Source of the DNA: Algoriphagus resistens
Lineage (GTDB): Bacteria; Bacteroidota; Bacteroidia; Cytophagales; Cyclobacteriaceae
Assembly (NCBI RefSeq): GCF_001442615.1
Contig: NZ_LMXN01000013.1
Coordinates: 62,001-126,000 of the forward strand
Reading direction: 5' to 3'
Length of the DNA stretch: 64,000 nt
In this document: piece by piece, positions 8,578-15,450 of the stretch
Numbering within the stretch: the first letter of the stretch is position 1
Layout of the letters: every line of letters begins with the position of its first letter
Program-made: the position numbers and the translations under genes
The notes under the pieces: generated by a model
What the model saw: only the letters and a program-made list of their open reading frames with translations
The model's database searches: none
What the model was told of the DNA's origin: nothing

Positions 8578-8608
8578 CAAAGTTACGAATTGATTTTTAG
8601 AATAAAAA
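8578..8608 (-). promoter_or_regulatory. Probable internal promoter before rpsH
   Basis: On the minus strand TAACTTTG (8585 down to 8578) matches TAnnTTTG, and 19 bases upstream lies TTTT (8605-8608), one base from the TTTG -33 element. It sits in the only sizeable gap (82 bases) of the spc segment. A short stem (ACGCCC, loop AAAAT, GGGTGT) follows the expected start site in the rpsH leader. Confidence 0.6.
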
Positions 8609-8622
8609 CTACTGTCGTTATT

Positions 8623-8892
8623 TTACCAGCTGGACTTAGTCACTCCAGGGATCTTGCCTGCTGAGGCCATTTCTCTGAAGGTTACCCTGTTGATACCGAA
8701 CTTTCTCATGTAGCCTTTAGGGCGACCGGTAAGTTTACACCTGTTGTGAAGTCTTACCGGAGATGCGTTCTTAGGCAATTTATCAAGAGCTTCATAATCA
8801 CCGGCTGCTTTCAGCGCGGCTCTTCTATCAGCATACTTGGCTACCAGACGCTCTCTTTTTCTCTCACGAGCTTTGATTGACTCTTTTGCCAT
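8623..8892 (-). CDS. rpsN: 30S ribosomal protein S14, zinc-free form
   Basis: S14 lies in the head of the small subunit. The 89-residue product starts MAKESIKARERKRERLVAKY and ends REMASAGKIPGVTKSSW, with the NRCKLTGRPKGYMRKFGI core. The short zinc-binding type (about 61 residues, two CxxC pairs) is not seen; only one Cys remains, so this is the longer C-minus form. It follows rplE by 2 bases. Confidence 0.97.
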   Translation of the reverse strand: MAKESIKARERKRERLVAKYADRRAALKAAGDYEALDKLPKNASPVRLHNRCKLTGRPKGYMRKFGINRVTFREMASAGKIPGVTKSSW

Positions 8893-8894
8893 AA

Positions 8895-9455
8895 CTATTC
8901 TTCTTTAGTTTTTTTAACGAAAGGCATTCCGAAAGCCTTAAACAATTCTAAACTTTCTTCATCTGTTTTGGCAGAAGTCACGAAAGTGATATCCATTCCG
9001 GAGATTCTGTTGACTTTCTCTATACTGATCTCAGGGAAGATGATTTGCTCTTGTACACCTAGTGTATAATTGCCTCTTCCGTCAAATCCCTTATCAGAAA
9101 TACCTTTGAAATCTCTCACACGTGGAAGTGCGATGGTGATCAAACGATCAAGGAATTCATACATAGTACGACCTCTCAACGTAACTTTAGCCCCGATAGG
9201 CATCCCCTCTCTCAACTTAAAGTTGGATACAGAAGTCTTTGCAATAGTCGAAACAGCTCTCTGACCGGTGATCAAAGACAGTTCTTCTACACCTTGGTCT
9301 ACCAATTTTTTATCTGCTACAGCAGCACCTATACCTTTGTTAAGAACGATTTTCTCCAACTTAGGCACCTGCATTACTGAAGAATACTGAAATTTCTCTT
9401 TCAAAGCAGGGACGATTTCGTCCACATACTTTTGCTTGATTCTTGGATTAGCCAT
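8895..9455 (-). CDS. rplE: 50S ribosomal protein L5
   Basis: L5 binds 5S rRNA and contacts the P-site tRNA through the central protuberance. The 186-residue product contains LEKIVLNKGIGAAVADKKLV, the conserved TLRGRTMYEFLDRLI segment and the C-terminal GMDITFVTSAKTDEESLELF. Its start overlaps the end of rplX by 8 bases, suggesting translational coupling. Confidence 0.98.
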   Translation of the reverse strand: MANPRIKQKYVDEIVPALKEKFQYSSVMQVPKLEKIVLNKGIGAAVADKKLVDQGVEELSLITGQRAVSTIAKTSVSNFKLREGMPIGAKVTLRGRTMYEFLDRLITIALPRVRDFKGISDKGFDGRGNYTLGVQEQIIFPEISIEKVNRISGMDITFVTSAKTDEESLELFKAFGMPFVKKTKEE

Positions 9456-9780
9456 TGATCACCTCCCCGGTTTTCTTAGAGTATCTTACTAATTTACCAT
9501 TTTCACCTTCTTTGCGACCTGTCCTGGTGGCTTCACCGGTCTTAGGATCTACAAGTTTCAGATTACTGATATGGATAGAAGCTTCTTTCTTTTCGATGCC
9601 TCCCTGAGGCTTAGCTGCTGTAGGCTTCACGTGCTTAGTGATCATATTAAGACCCTCAACAATTGCTCTGCTTTTTAGCTTATCTACGGAAAGTACTTTT
9701 CCTGTTTTGCCTTTGTCATCACCTGCGATCACCTTTACAGTATCACCGGTTTTGATATGAAGCTTTGTTTGCTTGTTCAT
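9448..9780 (-). CDS. rplX: 50S ribosomal protein L24
   Basis: L24 is an assembly-initiating protein near the exit tunnel. The product contains a KOW motif near the N terminus (KTGDTVKVIAGDDKGKTGKV) and the HISNLKLVDPKTGEATR signature. I chose the ATG at 9778-9780 (MNKQTKLHIKTG, 110 residues) because family N termini begin this way and GGAAAG stands just upstream. An ATG four codons earlier (9792) is possible and leaves 2 bases after rplN. Confidence 0.95.
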   Translation of the reverse strand: MNKQTKLHIKTGDTVKVIAGDDKGKTGKVLSVDKLKSRAIVEGLNMITKHVKPTAAKPQGGIEKKEASIHISNLKLVDPKTGEATRTGRKEGENGKLVRYSKKTGEVING

Positions 9781-9794
9781 TTTTCTTTCCATGA

Positions 9795-10163
9795 TTACAA
9801 TACTTCAGGAGCCAATGAAACGATTTTCATAAACTGCTTCTCTCTCAACTCTCTGGCCACTGGACCGAAGATACGAGTGCCTCTTGGCTCATCGTTGTTG
9901 TTCAATAACACAGCTGCGTTGTCCTCGAACCGTATATAAGAACCGTCTTTTCTTCTTATTTCCTTACGGGTACGCACGATTACCGCTCTTGATACGGTAC
10001 CTTTTTTCATGTTACTGGAAGACAGGGCCGATTTCACTGTCACAACGACTTTATCGCCGATGGAAGCGTATCGCTTTTTTGTCCCTCCCAATACGCGGAT
10101 CACTAATACCTCTTTGGCACCTGAGTTGTCCGCTACGCTTAGTCTAGATTCTTGCTGGATCAT
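9795..10163 (-). CDS. rplN: 50S ribosomal protein L14
   Basis: L14 forms an intersubunit bridge and is the binding site of the silencing factor RsfS. The 122-residue product begins MIQQESRLSVADNSGAKEVL and contains GDKVVVTVKSALSSSNMKKG and RGTRIFGPVARELRE, all classic for L14. It follows rpsQ by 2 bases. Confidence 0.98.
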   Translation of the reverse strand: MIQQESRLSVADNSGAKEVLVIRVLGGTKKRYASIGDKVVVTVKSALSSSNMKKGTVSRAVIVRTRKEIRRKDGSYIRFEDNAAVLLNNNDEPRGTRIFGPVARELREKQFMKIVSLAPEVL

Positions 10164-10165
10164 AA

Positions 10166-10429
10166 TTACTTAGCCCTTTCAATAATTTCAACTACTCTCC
10201 AACGCTTGTTCTTACTCAGCGGACGAGTTTCGCTTATTTTCACGAGGTCACCTGGGTTACACTCGTTGTTCTCGTCATGAGCCATAAATTTGGTAGTTTT
10301 GGCAACAAACTTACCGTAGATAGCGTGCTTTACGCGACGTTCTACAGCTACAGTGATGGACTTGTCCATTTTGTTACTTACCACTTTACCAACTCTTTCT
10401 TTTCGAAGATTTCTCTCTATCGTAGCCAT
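10166..10429 (-). CDS. rpsQ: 30S ribosomal protein S17
   Basis: S17 is a small OB-fold protein that binds 16S rRNA early in assembly. The 87-residue product begins MATIERNLRKERVGKVVSNK and contains the signature GDLVKISETRPLSKNKRW. It lies between rpmC and rplN. Confidence 0.98.
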   Translation of the reverse strand: MATIERNLRKERVGKVVSNKMDKSITVAVERRVKHAIYGKFVAKTTKFMAHDENNECNPGDLVKISETRPLSKNKRWRVVEIIERAK

Positions 10430-10447
10430 ATTCTTTTAGTTAGCTAG

Positions 10448-10630
10448 TTATTTGGCAGCCAATGCAGTCTTTAATCTTGCGATAAAGCGCTTGGTCTCGC
10501 GGATTCTGTTAGGATTCTCTATAGGAGAAATCGAGTGCGCAAACCTGAGTTTGGTTAGATTCTCCTGCTCAGCGACAAGTCGCTCGGCGATTTCACTGGA
10601 TGAAAGTGAATTGATTTCTGTATTTTTCAT
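10448..10630 (-). CDS. rpmC: 50S ribosomal protein L29
   Basis: L29 lies at the exit tunnel and helps dock trigger factor and SRP. The 60-residue product is a helical hairpin (INSLSSSEIAERLVAEQENL, then KLRFAHSISPIENPNRIRET) of standard size, between rplP and rpsQ. Confidence 0.96.
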   Translation of the reverse strand: MKNTEINSLSSSEIAERLVAEQENLTKLRFAHSISPIENPNRIRETKRFIARLKTALAAK

Positions 10631-10638
10631 AGTGCTTC

Positions 10639-11058
10639 TTATTCAGCGTAATCTCTACGAACAACAAATCTGGTACTTACAGGTAGCTTCTGCTGTGCAA
10701 GTCTCAACGCCTCCTGTGCTGTCTCCAGGCTCACGCCTGTAGCTTCGAAAAGGATTGTTCCTGGCTTAATAACGGCCACCCAATACTCAGGAGCACCTTT
10801 ACCTTTACCCATACGAACCTCAGCTGGCTTTTTCGTGATAGGCTTATCAGGAAAAATTCTGATCCAAACCTGTCCTTCTCTTTTCATTGCTCTGGTCATT
10901 GCGATACGAGCTGCCTCGATCTGACGGGATGTAATCCATCCTGGCTCAAGGGACTTGATGCCAAAGTTGCCAAAAGAAAGCGTATGCCCTCTTTGTGCAA
11001 TGCCTTTGACACGGCCCTTTTGCATTTTCCTATATTTAGTTCTTTTTGGCTGTAACAT
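10639..11058 (-). CDS. rplP: 50S ribosomal protein L16
   Basis: L16 organises the A-site tRNA-binding region of the large subunit. The 139-residue product begins MLQPKRTKYRKMQKGRVKGI and carries WITSRQIEAARIAMTRAMKR and MGKGKGAPEYWVAVIKPG. The Arg of the GKGKGAPE neighbourhood that is hydroxylated in some bacteria is present in context (EVRMGKGKG). Position after rpsC is standard. Confidence 0.98.
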   Translation of the reverse strand: MLQPKRTKYRKMQKGRVKGIAQRGHTLSFGNFGIKSLEPGWITSRQIEAARIAMTRAMKREGQVWIRIFPDKPITKKPAEVRMGKGKGAPEYWVAVIKPGTILFEATGVSLETAQEALRLAQQKLPVSTRFVVRRDYAE

Positions 11059-11081
11059 GAGTTCTCACTTATGGGTGAAAA

Positions 11082-11813
11082 TTAGTTATTTCTTTTTCTT
11101 CGTCTTGGACCATCATTTCTCTTAGGGCCGGCATTGCGAGCACCTTTAGGCTCATTAGCAGCACCCTGATTAGGAGAAAGATCTCTTTTACCGTACACTT
11201 CACCTTTGAAAATCCAAACTTTGATCCCGATCAATCCATAAACCGTAAGGGCTTCTGAAAGTGCGTAATCAATATCTGCTCTCAATGTGTGAAGAGGAAT
11301 TCTTCCTTCTTTGTACATTTCAGAACGTGCCATTTCGGCTCCGCCCAGACGTCCAGAAAGTTTAACTTTAATTCCTTCCGCTCCCACTCTCATGGATGCT
11401 GCGATAGCTTGCTTCATAGCTCTTCTAAAAGAAATTCTTGCTTGAAGCTGCTGAGCGATCGATTCACCTACCAATTTCGCATCTAACTCAGGACGCTTGA
11501 TCTCGAAGATATTAATCTGAATATCCTTGTTAGTGATATTCTTTAATTCTTCTTTCAGTTTATCTACTTCGGCTCCACCTTTACCAATTACAACACCTGG
11601 ACGGGCAGTATGGATCGTAAGAGTGATTCTCTTAAGCGTACGCTCAATAATCACTTTAGAAATACCCCCCTTAGGAATTCTGGCAAGGACGTACTTACGG
11701 ATTTTCTGATCTTCATGTAGTTTTTCAGCGAAGTCTTTCCCACCATACCAGTTGGAATCCCAGCCTTTGACTACACCAAGTCTAAATCCTATTGGGTTGA
11801 TCTTTTGTCCCAT
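11082..11813 (-). CDS. rpsC: 30S ribosomal protein S3
   Basis: S3 lines the mRNA entry channel and has helicase-assisting residues. The 243-residue product starts MGQKINPIGFRLGVVKGWDS, has a KH domain around residues 40-110 (VVIGKGGAEVDKLKEEL), and then the SGRLGGAEMARSEMYKEGR signature. The final 35 residues are a basic Gly/Asn/Arg-rich tail of the kind often seen in Bacteroidota. Confidence 0.98.
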   Translation of the reverse strand: MGQKINPIGFRLGVVKGWDSNWYGGKDFAEKLHEDQKIRKYVLARIPKGGISKVIIERTLKRITLTIHTARPGVVIGKGGAEVDKLKEELKNITNKDIQINIFEIKRPELDAKLVGESIAQQLQARISFRRAMKQAIAASMRVGAEGIKVKLSGRLGGAEMARSEMYKEGRIPLHTLRADIDYALSEALTVYGLIGIKVWIFKGEVYGKRDLSPNQGAANEPKGARNAGPKRNDGPRRRKRNN

Positions 11814-11822
11814 AGTCTGTTC

Positions 11823-12215
11823 TTAATTTGCCTTTTCGTTTGTTTCTACTACATCAGCGGTAACTTCCTCGTCGTTGAATGAATCAACTACCAGGGTTAC
11901 ATGATTTGATCTCTTGCGGATTCTGTGGCCTCTGCCTTGAGGAGCCGGTCTCAATCTCTTAAGAGATCTTCCTTCATCTACCATGATGGTTTTGATGAAT
12001 AGGTCGGCTTCTTCCAGCTTGGCATCAGGATTTTTCGCCTGCCAGTTGGCTACAGCGGAAAGCAGCAACTTCTCAAGTCGAATCGCTCCATGGTTAGGAG
12101 TGAATTTCAATATGCTAAGTGCCAATCCTACTCTCTTGCCTCTGACAAGGTCAGCCACAAGGCGCATCTTACGCGGAGATGTAGGTACATTATTTAATTT
12201 TGCTAATGCTTCCAT
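11823..12215 (-). CDS. rplV: 50S ribosomal protein L22
   Basis: L22 extends a beta hairpin into the exit tunnel, the macrolide-sensitive constriction. The 130-residue product contains VPTSPRKMRLVADLVRGKRV and the hairpin LKRLRPAPQGRGHRIRKRSN, which looks wild type. It lies between rpsS and rpsC. Confidence 0.98.
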   Translation of the reverse strand: MEALAKLNNVPTSPRKMRLVADLVRGKRVGLALSILKFTPNHGAIRLEKLLLSAVANWQAKNPDAKLEEADLFIKTIMVDEGRSLKRLRPAPQGRGHRIRKRSNHVTLVVDSFNDEEVTADVVETNEKAN

Positions 12216-12217
12216 GA

Positions 12218-12496
12218 TTATCTCTTTCCTTTATCTTTTTTGGCAATGTGGCCTCTGAAATTTCTGGTAGGAGCAAATTCACCTAGCTTATGACCTACCA
12301 TGTTGTCTGTTACAAATACCGGAATGAATTTATTTCCATTATGCACAGCGAAGGTATGTCCTACGAAATCCGGAGAAATCATTGATTTTCTTGACCAAGT
12401 CTTGATTACCGATTTCTTCCCTGATTCGTTCTGAGCATCCACTTTCTTCACAAGATGGTGCTCGATATAAGGACCTTTTTTTAATGAACGTGCCAT
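12218..12496 (-). CDS. rpsS: 30S ribosomal protein S19
   Basis: S19 is a head protein that forms an intersubunit bridge with L5 and contacts the P-site tRNA region. The 92-residue product begins MARSLKKGPYIEHHLVKKVD and contains VGHKLGEFAPTRNFRGH. It lies 2 bases after rplB and 2 bases before rplV. Confidence 0.98.
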   Translation of the reverse strand: MARSLKKGPYIEHHLVKKVDAQNESGKKSVIKTWSRKSMISPDFVGHTFAVHNGNKFIPVFVTDNMVGHKLGEFAPTRNFRGHIAKKDKGKR

Positions 12497-12498
12497 AA

Positions 12499-13323
12499 TT
12501 ATTTAGATCTTTTGCTTACGATGAACTTGTTTGAATACTTCTTAGGAGATCTTGTTTTCTTCCCTTTGGACAATAGACCTTTTCTAGATCTTGGATGTCC
12601 TCCGGAAGAACGACCTTCACCACCACCCATCGGGTGATCTACCGGGTTCATAGCAACACCTCTTACACGTGGTCTTGATCCGAGCCATCTCTTACGACCG
12701 GCCTTACCCAGTACTACGTTCATGTGATCACCGTTGGAAACAGTTCCTACAGTAGCCATACATGTGTTCAGTACAAGTCTCATCTCACCAGATGGAAGTT
12801 TTATAGTCACGTATTTCCCGTCACGGGCTACGATCTGTGCATAACCTCCAGCACTTCTTACCATTGCGGCACCTTTTCCTGGCTTCAATTCCACACAGTG
12901 TACAATTGTACCCATAGGGATGTTCACCACTGGCATCGCGTTGCCCACTTCTGGAGCAACTTGCTCACCGGAAATCACTGTCTGTCCTACTGACAAACCT
13001 TCCGGGGCGATAATGTAGGCCTTAGCACCATCTGCATAATATAGTAGGGCGAGACGTGCCGTTCTGTTTGGATCGTATTCGATAGCTTTCACTACCGCTG
13101 GTACACCAAATTTATTTCTTTTGAAGTCTACGATACGTAGTCTTCTCTTATGACCTCCACCGATATTGCGGACAGTCATTTTGCCTTCATTATTTCGTCC
13201 ACCTGACTTCTTGATAGGAGCAAGAAGAGATTTTTCCGGTTTTGACGTTGTGATCTCGTCAAATGCCGGAGCTACTCTGAATCTTGTCCCTGGAGTTACA
13301 GGCTTCAACTTTTTAATTGCCAT
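12499..13323 (-). CDS. rplB: 50S ribosomal protein L2
   Basis: L2 is needed for subunit association and lies close to the peptidyl transferase centre. The 274-residue product has GGGHKRRLRIVDFKRNKFGV in its first half and the conserved VRGVAMNPVDHPMGGGEGR loop with the functionally important His. Length and order (after rplW, before rpsS) are standard. Confidence 0.98.
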   Translation of the reverse strand: MAIKKLKPVTPGTRFRVAPAFDEITTSKPEKSLLAPIKKSGGRNNEGKMTVRNIGGGHKRRLRIVDFKRNKFGVPAVVKAIEYDPNRTARLALLYYADGAKAYIIAPEGLSVGQTVISGEQVAPEVGNAMPVVNIPMGTIVHCVELKPGKGAAMVRSAGGYAQIVARDGKYVTIKLPSGEMRLVLNTCMATVGTVSNGDHMNVVLGKAGRKRWLGSRPRVRGVAMNPVDHPMGGGEGRSSGGHPRSRKGLLSKGKKTRSPKKYSNKFIVSKRSK

Positions 13324-13336
13324 GATATAGATTCAA

Positions 13337-13624
13337 TTAAATTTCTCCGTAAAAATCAATCACTTCACCATCGGCTACCTGCACGATTGCTTTCTTGAAA
13401 GCGTTGGTAAAGCCTGAAACCACTTTAGCTTTGGTATATCTTGATTTATGCTTTGCCGCATATCTGATGGTTCTGATAGAAACCACCTTTACACCAAACT
13501 TTTTTTCTACAGCGTTTTTGATTTCCGGTTTCTTCGCGGTTTTCTCCACGATGAACCCATAAACGCCTCTTTCGTTCATGGCAGAAATCTTTTCTGTAAT
13601 TAAAGGCTGCTTTAGAATATCCAT
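13337..13624 (-). CDS. rplW: 50S ribosomal protein L23
   Basis: L23 is the exit-tunnel docking site for trigger factor and SRP. I chose the ATG at 13622-13624, giving 95 residues starting MDILKQPLITEKISAMNERG, which matches the family start and leaves 4 bases after rplD. A longer reading to 13672 would add 16 residues with no family counterpart and overlap rplD. The KKFGVKVVSIRTIRYAAK region is typical. Confidence 0.97.
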   Translation of the reverse strand: MDILKQPLITEKISAMNERGVYGFIVEKTAKKPEIKNAVEKKFGVKVVSIRTIRYAAKHKSRYTKAKVVSGFTNAFKKAIVQVADGEVIDFYGEI

Positions 13625-13628
13625 TGTC

Positions 13629-14258
13629 TTATTTCGATAAAATGGTTTCCAACTTACTGATAGAACCTTCACAGATCACTAGGTGATCAGCGTTCAGTAC
13701 CTGGTAAGTATTTACATCATTTACAGTCACAACTTTTGCCTTTGGCAGGTTTCTGCTGGAAAGGAATACGTTGGCGTTTTCCTCAGGAAGTACCAATAAC
13801 GTTTTCTTATCTCCTAGAGACAATCCGTCAAGCAAGGCCATGTAGCTTTTTGTCTTTGGAGAGTCAAATGAAATGCTTTCCAATACTGACAAGCTGTTAT
13901 CTTTTACTTTGTATGTAAGTGCAGATTTCCTGGCTAGTTGTTTTACCTTTTTATTCAATTTGAAAGAATAGTCTCTTGGCTGTGGGCCAAACACTCTTCC
14001 TCCTCCTCGGAATAGTGGCGACTTGATAGATCCCGCACGCGCACTACCAGTGCCCTTTTGCTTTTTGATCTTACGAGTAGAACCAGCTATCTCATTTCTT
14101 TCTTTAGACTTGTGCGTACCCTGTCTTTGATTAGCCAAGTACTGCTTTACATCAAGGTAGATCGCATGATCGTTAGGTTCGATTGCGAAGATCTCATCAG
14201 ACAAGCTGATTTTTCTACCTGTGTCTTCTCCTTTTTGATTAATTACTGCTAATTCCAT
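13629..14258 (-). CDS. rplD: 50S ribosomal protein L4
   Basis: L4 is an early assembly protein with a loop in the exit tunnel. In enterobacteria it also represses the S10 operon. The 209-residue product has the loop RQGTHKSKERNEIAGSTRKI followed by KQKGTGSARAGSIKSPLFRG, all conserved. It is 3 bases after rplC. The rplC leader (about 14895-14950) is too short to show a clear L4 target. Confidence 0.98.
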   Translation of the reverse strand: MELAVINQKGEDTGRKISLSDEIFAIEPNDHAIYLDVKQYLANQRQGTHKSKERNEIAGSTRKIKKQKGTGSARAGSIKSPLFRGGGRVFGPQPRDYSFKLNKKVKQLARKSALTYKVKDNSLSVLESISFDSPKTKSYMALLDGLSLGDKKTLLVLPEENANVFLSSRNLPKAKVVTVNDVNTYQVLNADHLVICEGSISKLETILSK

Positions 14259-14261
14259 GGC

Positions 14262-14894
14262 TTACTTCTCTAGAATAACGAAAGAATTTTTAGGACCAGG
14301 TACAGAGCCAGAAACCAATAACAGGTTTTTGTCAGCATAGATCTTCAACACTTTAAGGTTGATCACCTTCACTCTGTCTCCGCCAGTTCTACCAGCCATT
14401 CTCATTCCTTTGAATACTCTGGATGGCCAAGAACATGCACCAATTGAACCTGGGTGTCTACCTCTGTTGTGCTGACCGTGAGTTTGTCCACCCACGCCAG
14501 CAAAACCATGACGTTTTACCACACCCTGGAATCCTTTACCTTTTGAAGTTCCGATTGCATCTACGAAGTCACCCTCGATAAACACTTCACCAGCCTTCAC
14601 AGTAGCCCCTAGATCTACCTGGCCTTCAAACTCGACCCGGAAATCTCTGAACTCAACAACTTTGTGCTTTGGTGTTGTACCGGCCTTTTTAAAATGACCG
14701 ATCAATGGTTTTGGCGTATTTTTCTCTTTACGCTCACCATAAGCCAACTGCACTGCGTTGTACCCGTCTGTCTCGACGTTTTTTACTTGCGTCACTACGC
14801 AAGGACCAGCTTCTATTAGCGTGCATGCGACATTACGTCCATCGGCACTGAAAATGCTAGTCATTCCTACTTTTCTACCTATTATACCAGACAT
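14262..14894 (-). CDS. rplC: 50S ribosomal protein L3
   Basis: L3 binds near the 3' end of 23S rRNA and shapes the peptidyl transferase centre. I chose the ATG at 14892-14894 (MSGIIGRKVGMTSIFSADGR, 210 residues). An upstream ATG at 14927 would add 11 residues (MLVGYYIILIK) unlike any L3. The VKRHGFAGVGGQTHGQHNRG core includes the Gln that PrmB methylates in some bacteria. This is the first gene of its segment: a near-perfect promoter lies 64 bases upstream. Confidence 0.97.
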   Translation of the reverse strand: MSGIIGRKVGMTSIFSADGRNVACTLIEAGPCVVTQVKNVETDGYNAVQLAYGERKEKNTPKPLIGHFKKAGTTPKHKVVEFRDFRVEFEGQVDLGATVKAGEVFIEGDFVDAIGTSKGKGFQGVVKRHGFAGVGGQTHGQHNRGRHPGSIGACSWPSRVFKGMRMAGRTGGDRVKVINLKVLKIYADKNLLLVSGSVPGPKNSFVILEK

Positions 14895-14957
14895 CTTTAT
14901 TAAGATAATATAATAACCCACAAGCATTTATCTGCCGGGGCTCCTTTTAAAGGACTG

Positions 14958-14988
14958 CAAAGTTACTGAAATTAAATTCTGCAACAAA
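14958..14988 (-). promoter_or_regulatory. Promoter for the rplC-rplQ segment
   Basis: On the minus strand TTTG (14988-14985), a 19-base spacer and TAACTTTG (14965-14958) give an exact match to the Bacteroidota sigma-ABfr consensus TTTG-N19-TAnnTTTG. Transcription should begin around 14951, leaving a leader of about 57 bases before rplC. It lies just downstream of the rpsJ terminator. Confidence 0.85.
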
Positions 14989-15081
14989 TCCGGAATCCTA
15001 AATTTTAAATGTATTACCAAATATTTCTATTGTGACTCAGGCATTTATAGCCACCAAATCACCCACAGCGTATAGTTGAGC

Positions 15082-15115
15082 AAAAAAAACCTGCTTCGAA
15101 AAGCAGGTTTTTTTT
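15082..15115 (-). terminator. Strong terminator after rpsJ
   Basis: A stem AAAACCTGCTT / AAGCAGGTTTT with a TTCG-type loop (CGAA on the plus strand) lies 18 bases past the rpsJ stop, flanked by A and T runs on both sides, so it could work in either direction. It ends the rpsL-rpsG-fusA-rpsJ transcript before the rplC promoter. Confidence 0.88.
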
Positions 15116-15132
15116 ATATTAATCCAAGAAGA

Positions 15133-15438
15133 TCAAACTTTGATCTCTACATCTACTCCACTTGGAAGCTCGATTTTCATCAAAGCATCCACAGTTTTAG
15201 AGGAGTTAGAATAGATATCAACCAATCTTTTATATGTACAAAGCTGGTACTGATCTCTGGCTTTCTTACTTACGTGTGGAGACTTCAATACTGTGAATTT
15301 CTCCTTCTTGGTAGGCAAGGGAATCGGTCCTACTACTACTGCGCCAGTGGCTTTCACTGCCTTCACGATCTTCTCTGATGACTTATCCACCAGGCTGTGA
15401 TCGTATGATTTTAGTTTTATTCTGATTTTCTGATTCAT
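15133..15438 (-). CDS. rpsJ: 30S ribosomal protein S10
   Basis: S10 is a head protein and, as NusE, a partner of NusB in antitermination. The 101-residue product begins MNQKIRIKLKSYDHSLVDKS and contains VVGPIPLPTKKEKFTVLKSP. Here it is the last gene of the str-type segment, 12 bases after fusA, and is separated from rplC by a terminator and a new promoter instead of heading the S10 operon. Confidence 0.98.
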   Translation of the reverse strand: MNQKIRIKLKSYDHSLVDKSSEKIVKAVKATGAVVVGPIPLPTKKEKFTVLKSPHVSKKARDQYQLCTYKRLVDIYSNSSKTVDALMKIELPSGVDVEIKV

Positions 15439-15450
15439 CGCAAATATTAT

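Noticed and set aside
14895..14927. 11-residue N-terminal extension of L3
   Set aside because: MLVGYYIILIK does not match any L3 start; MSGIIGRKVGMT is the family start.
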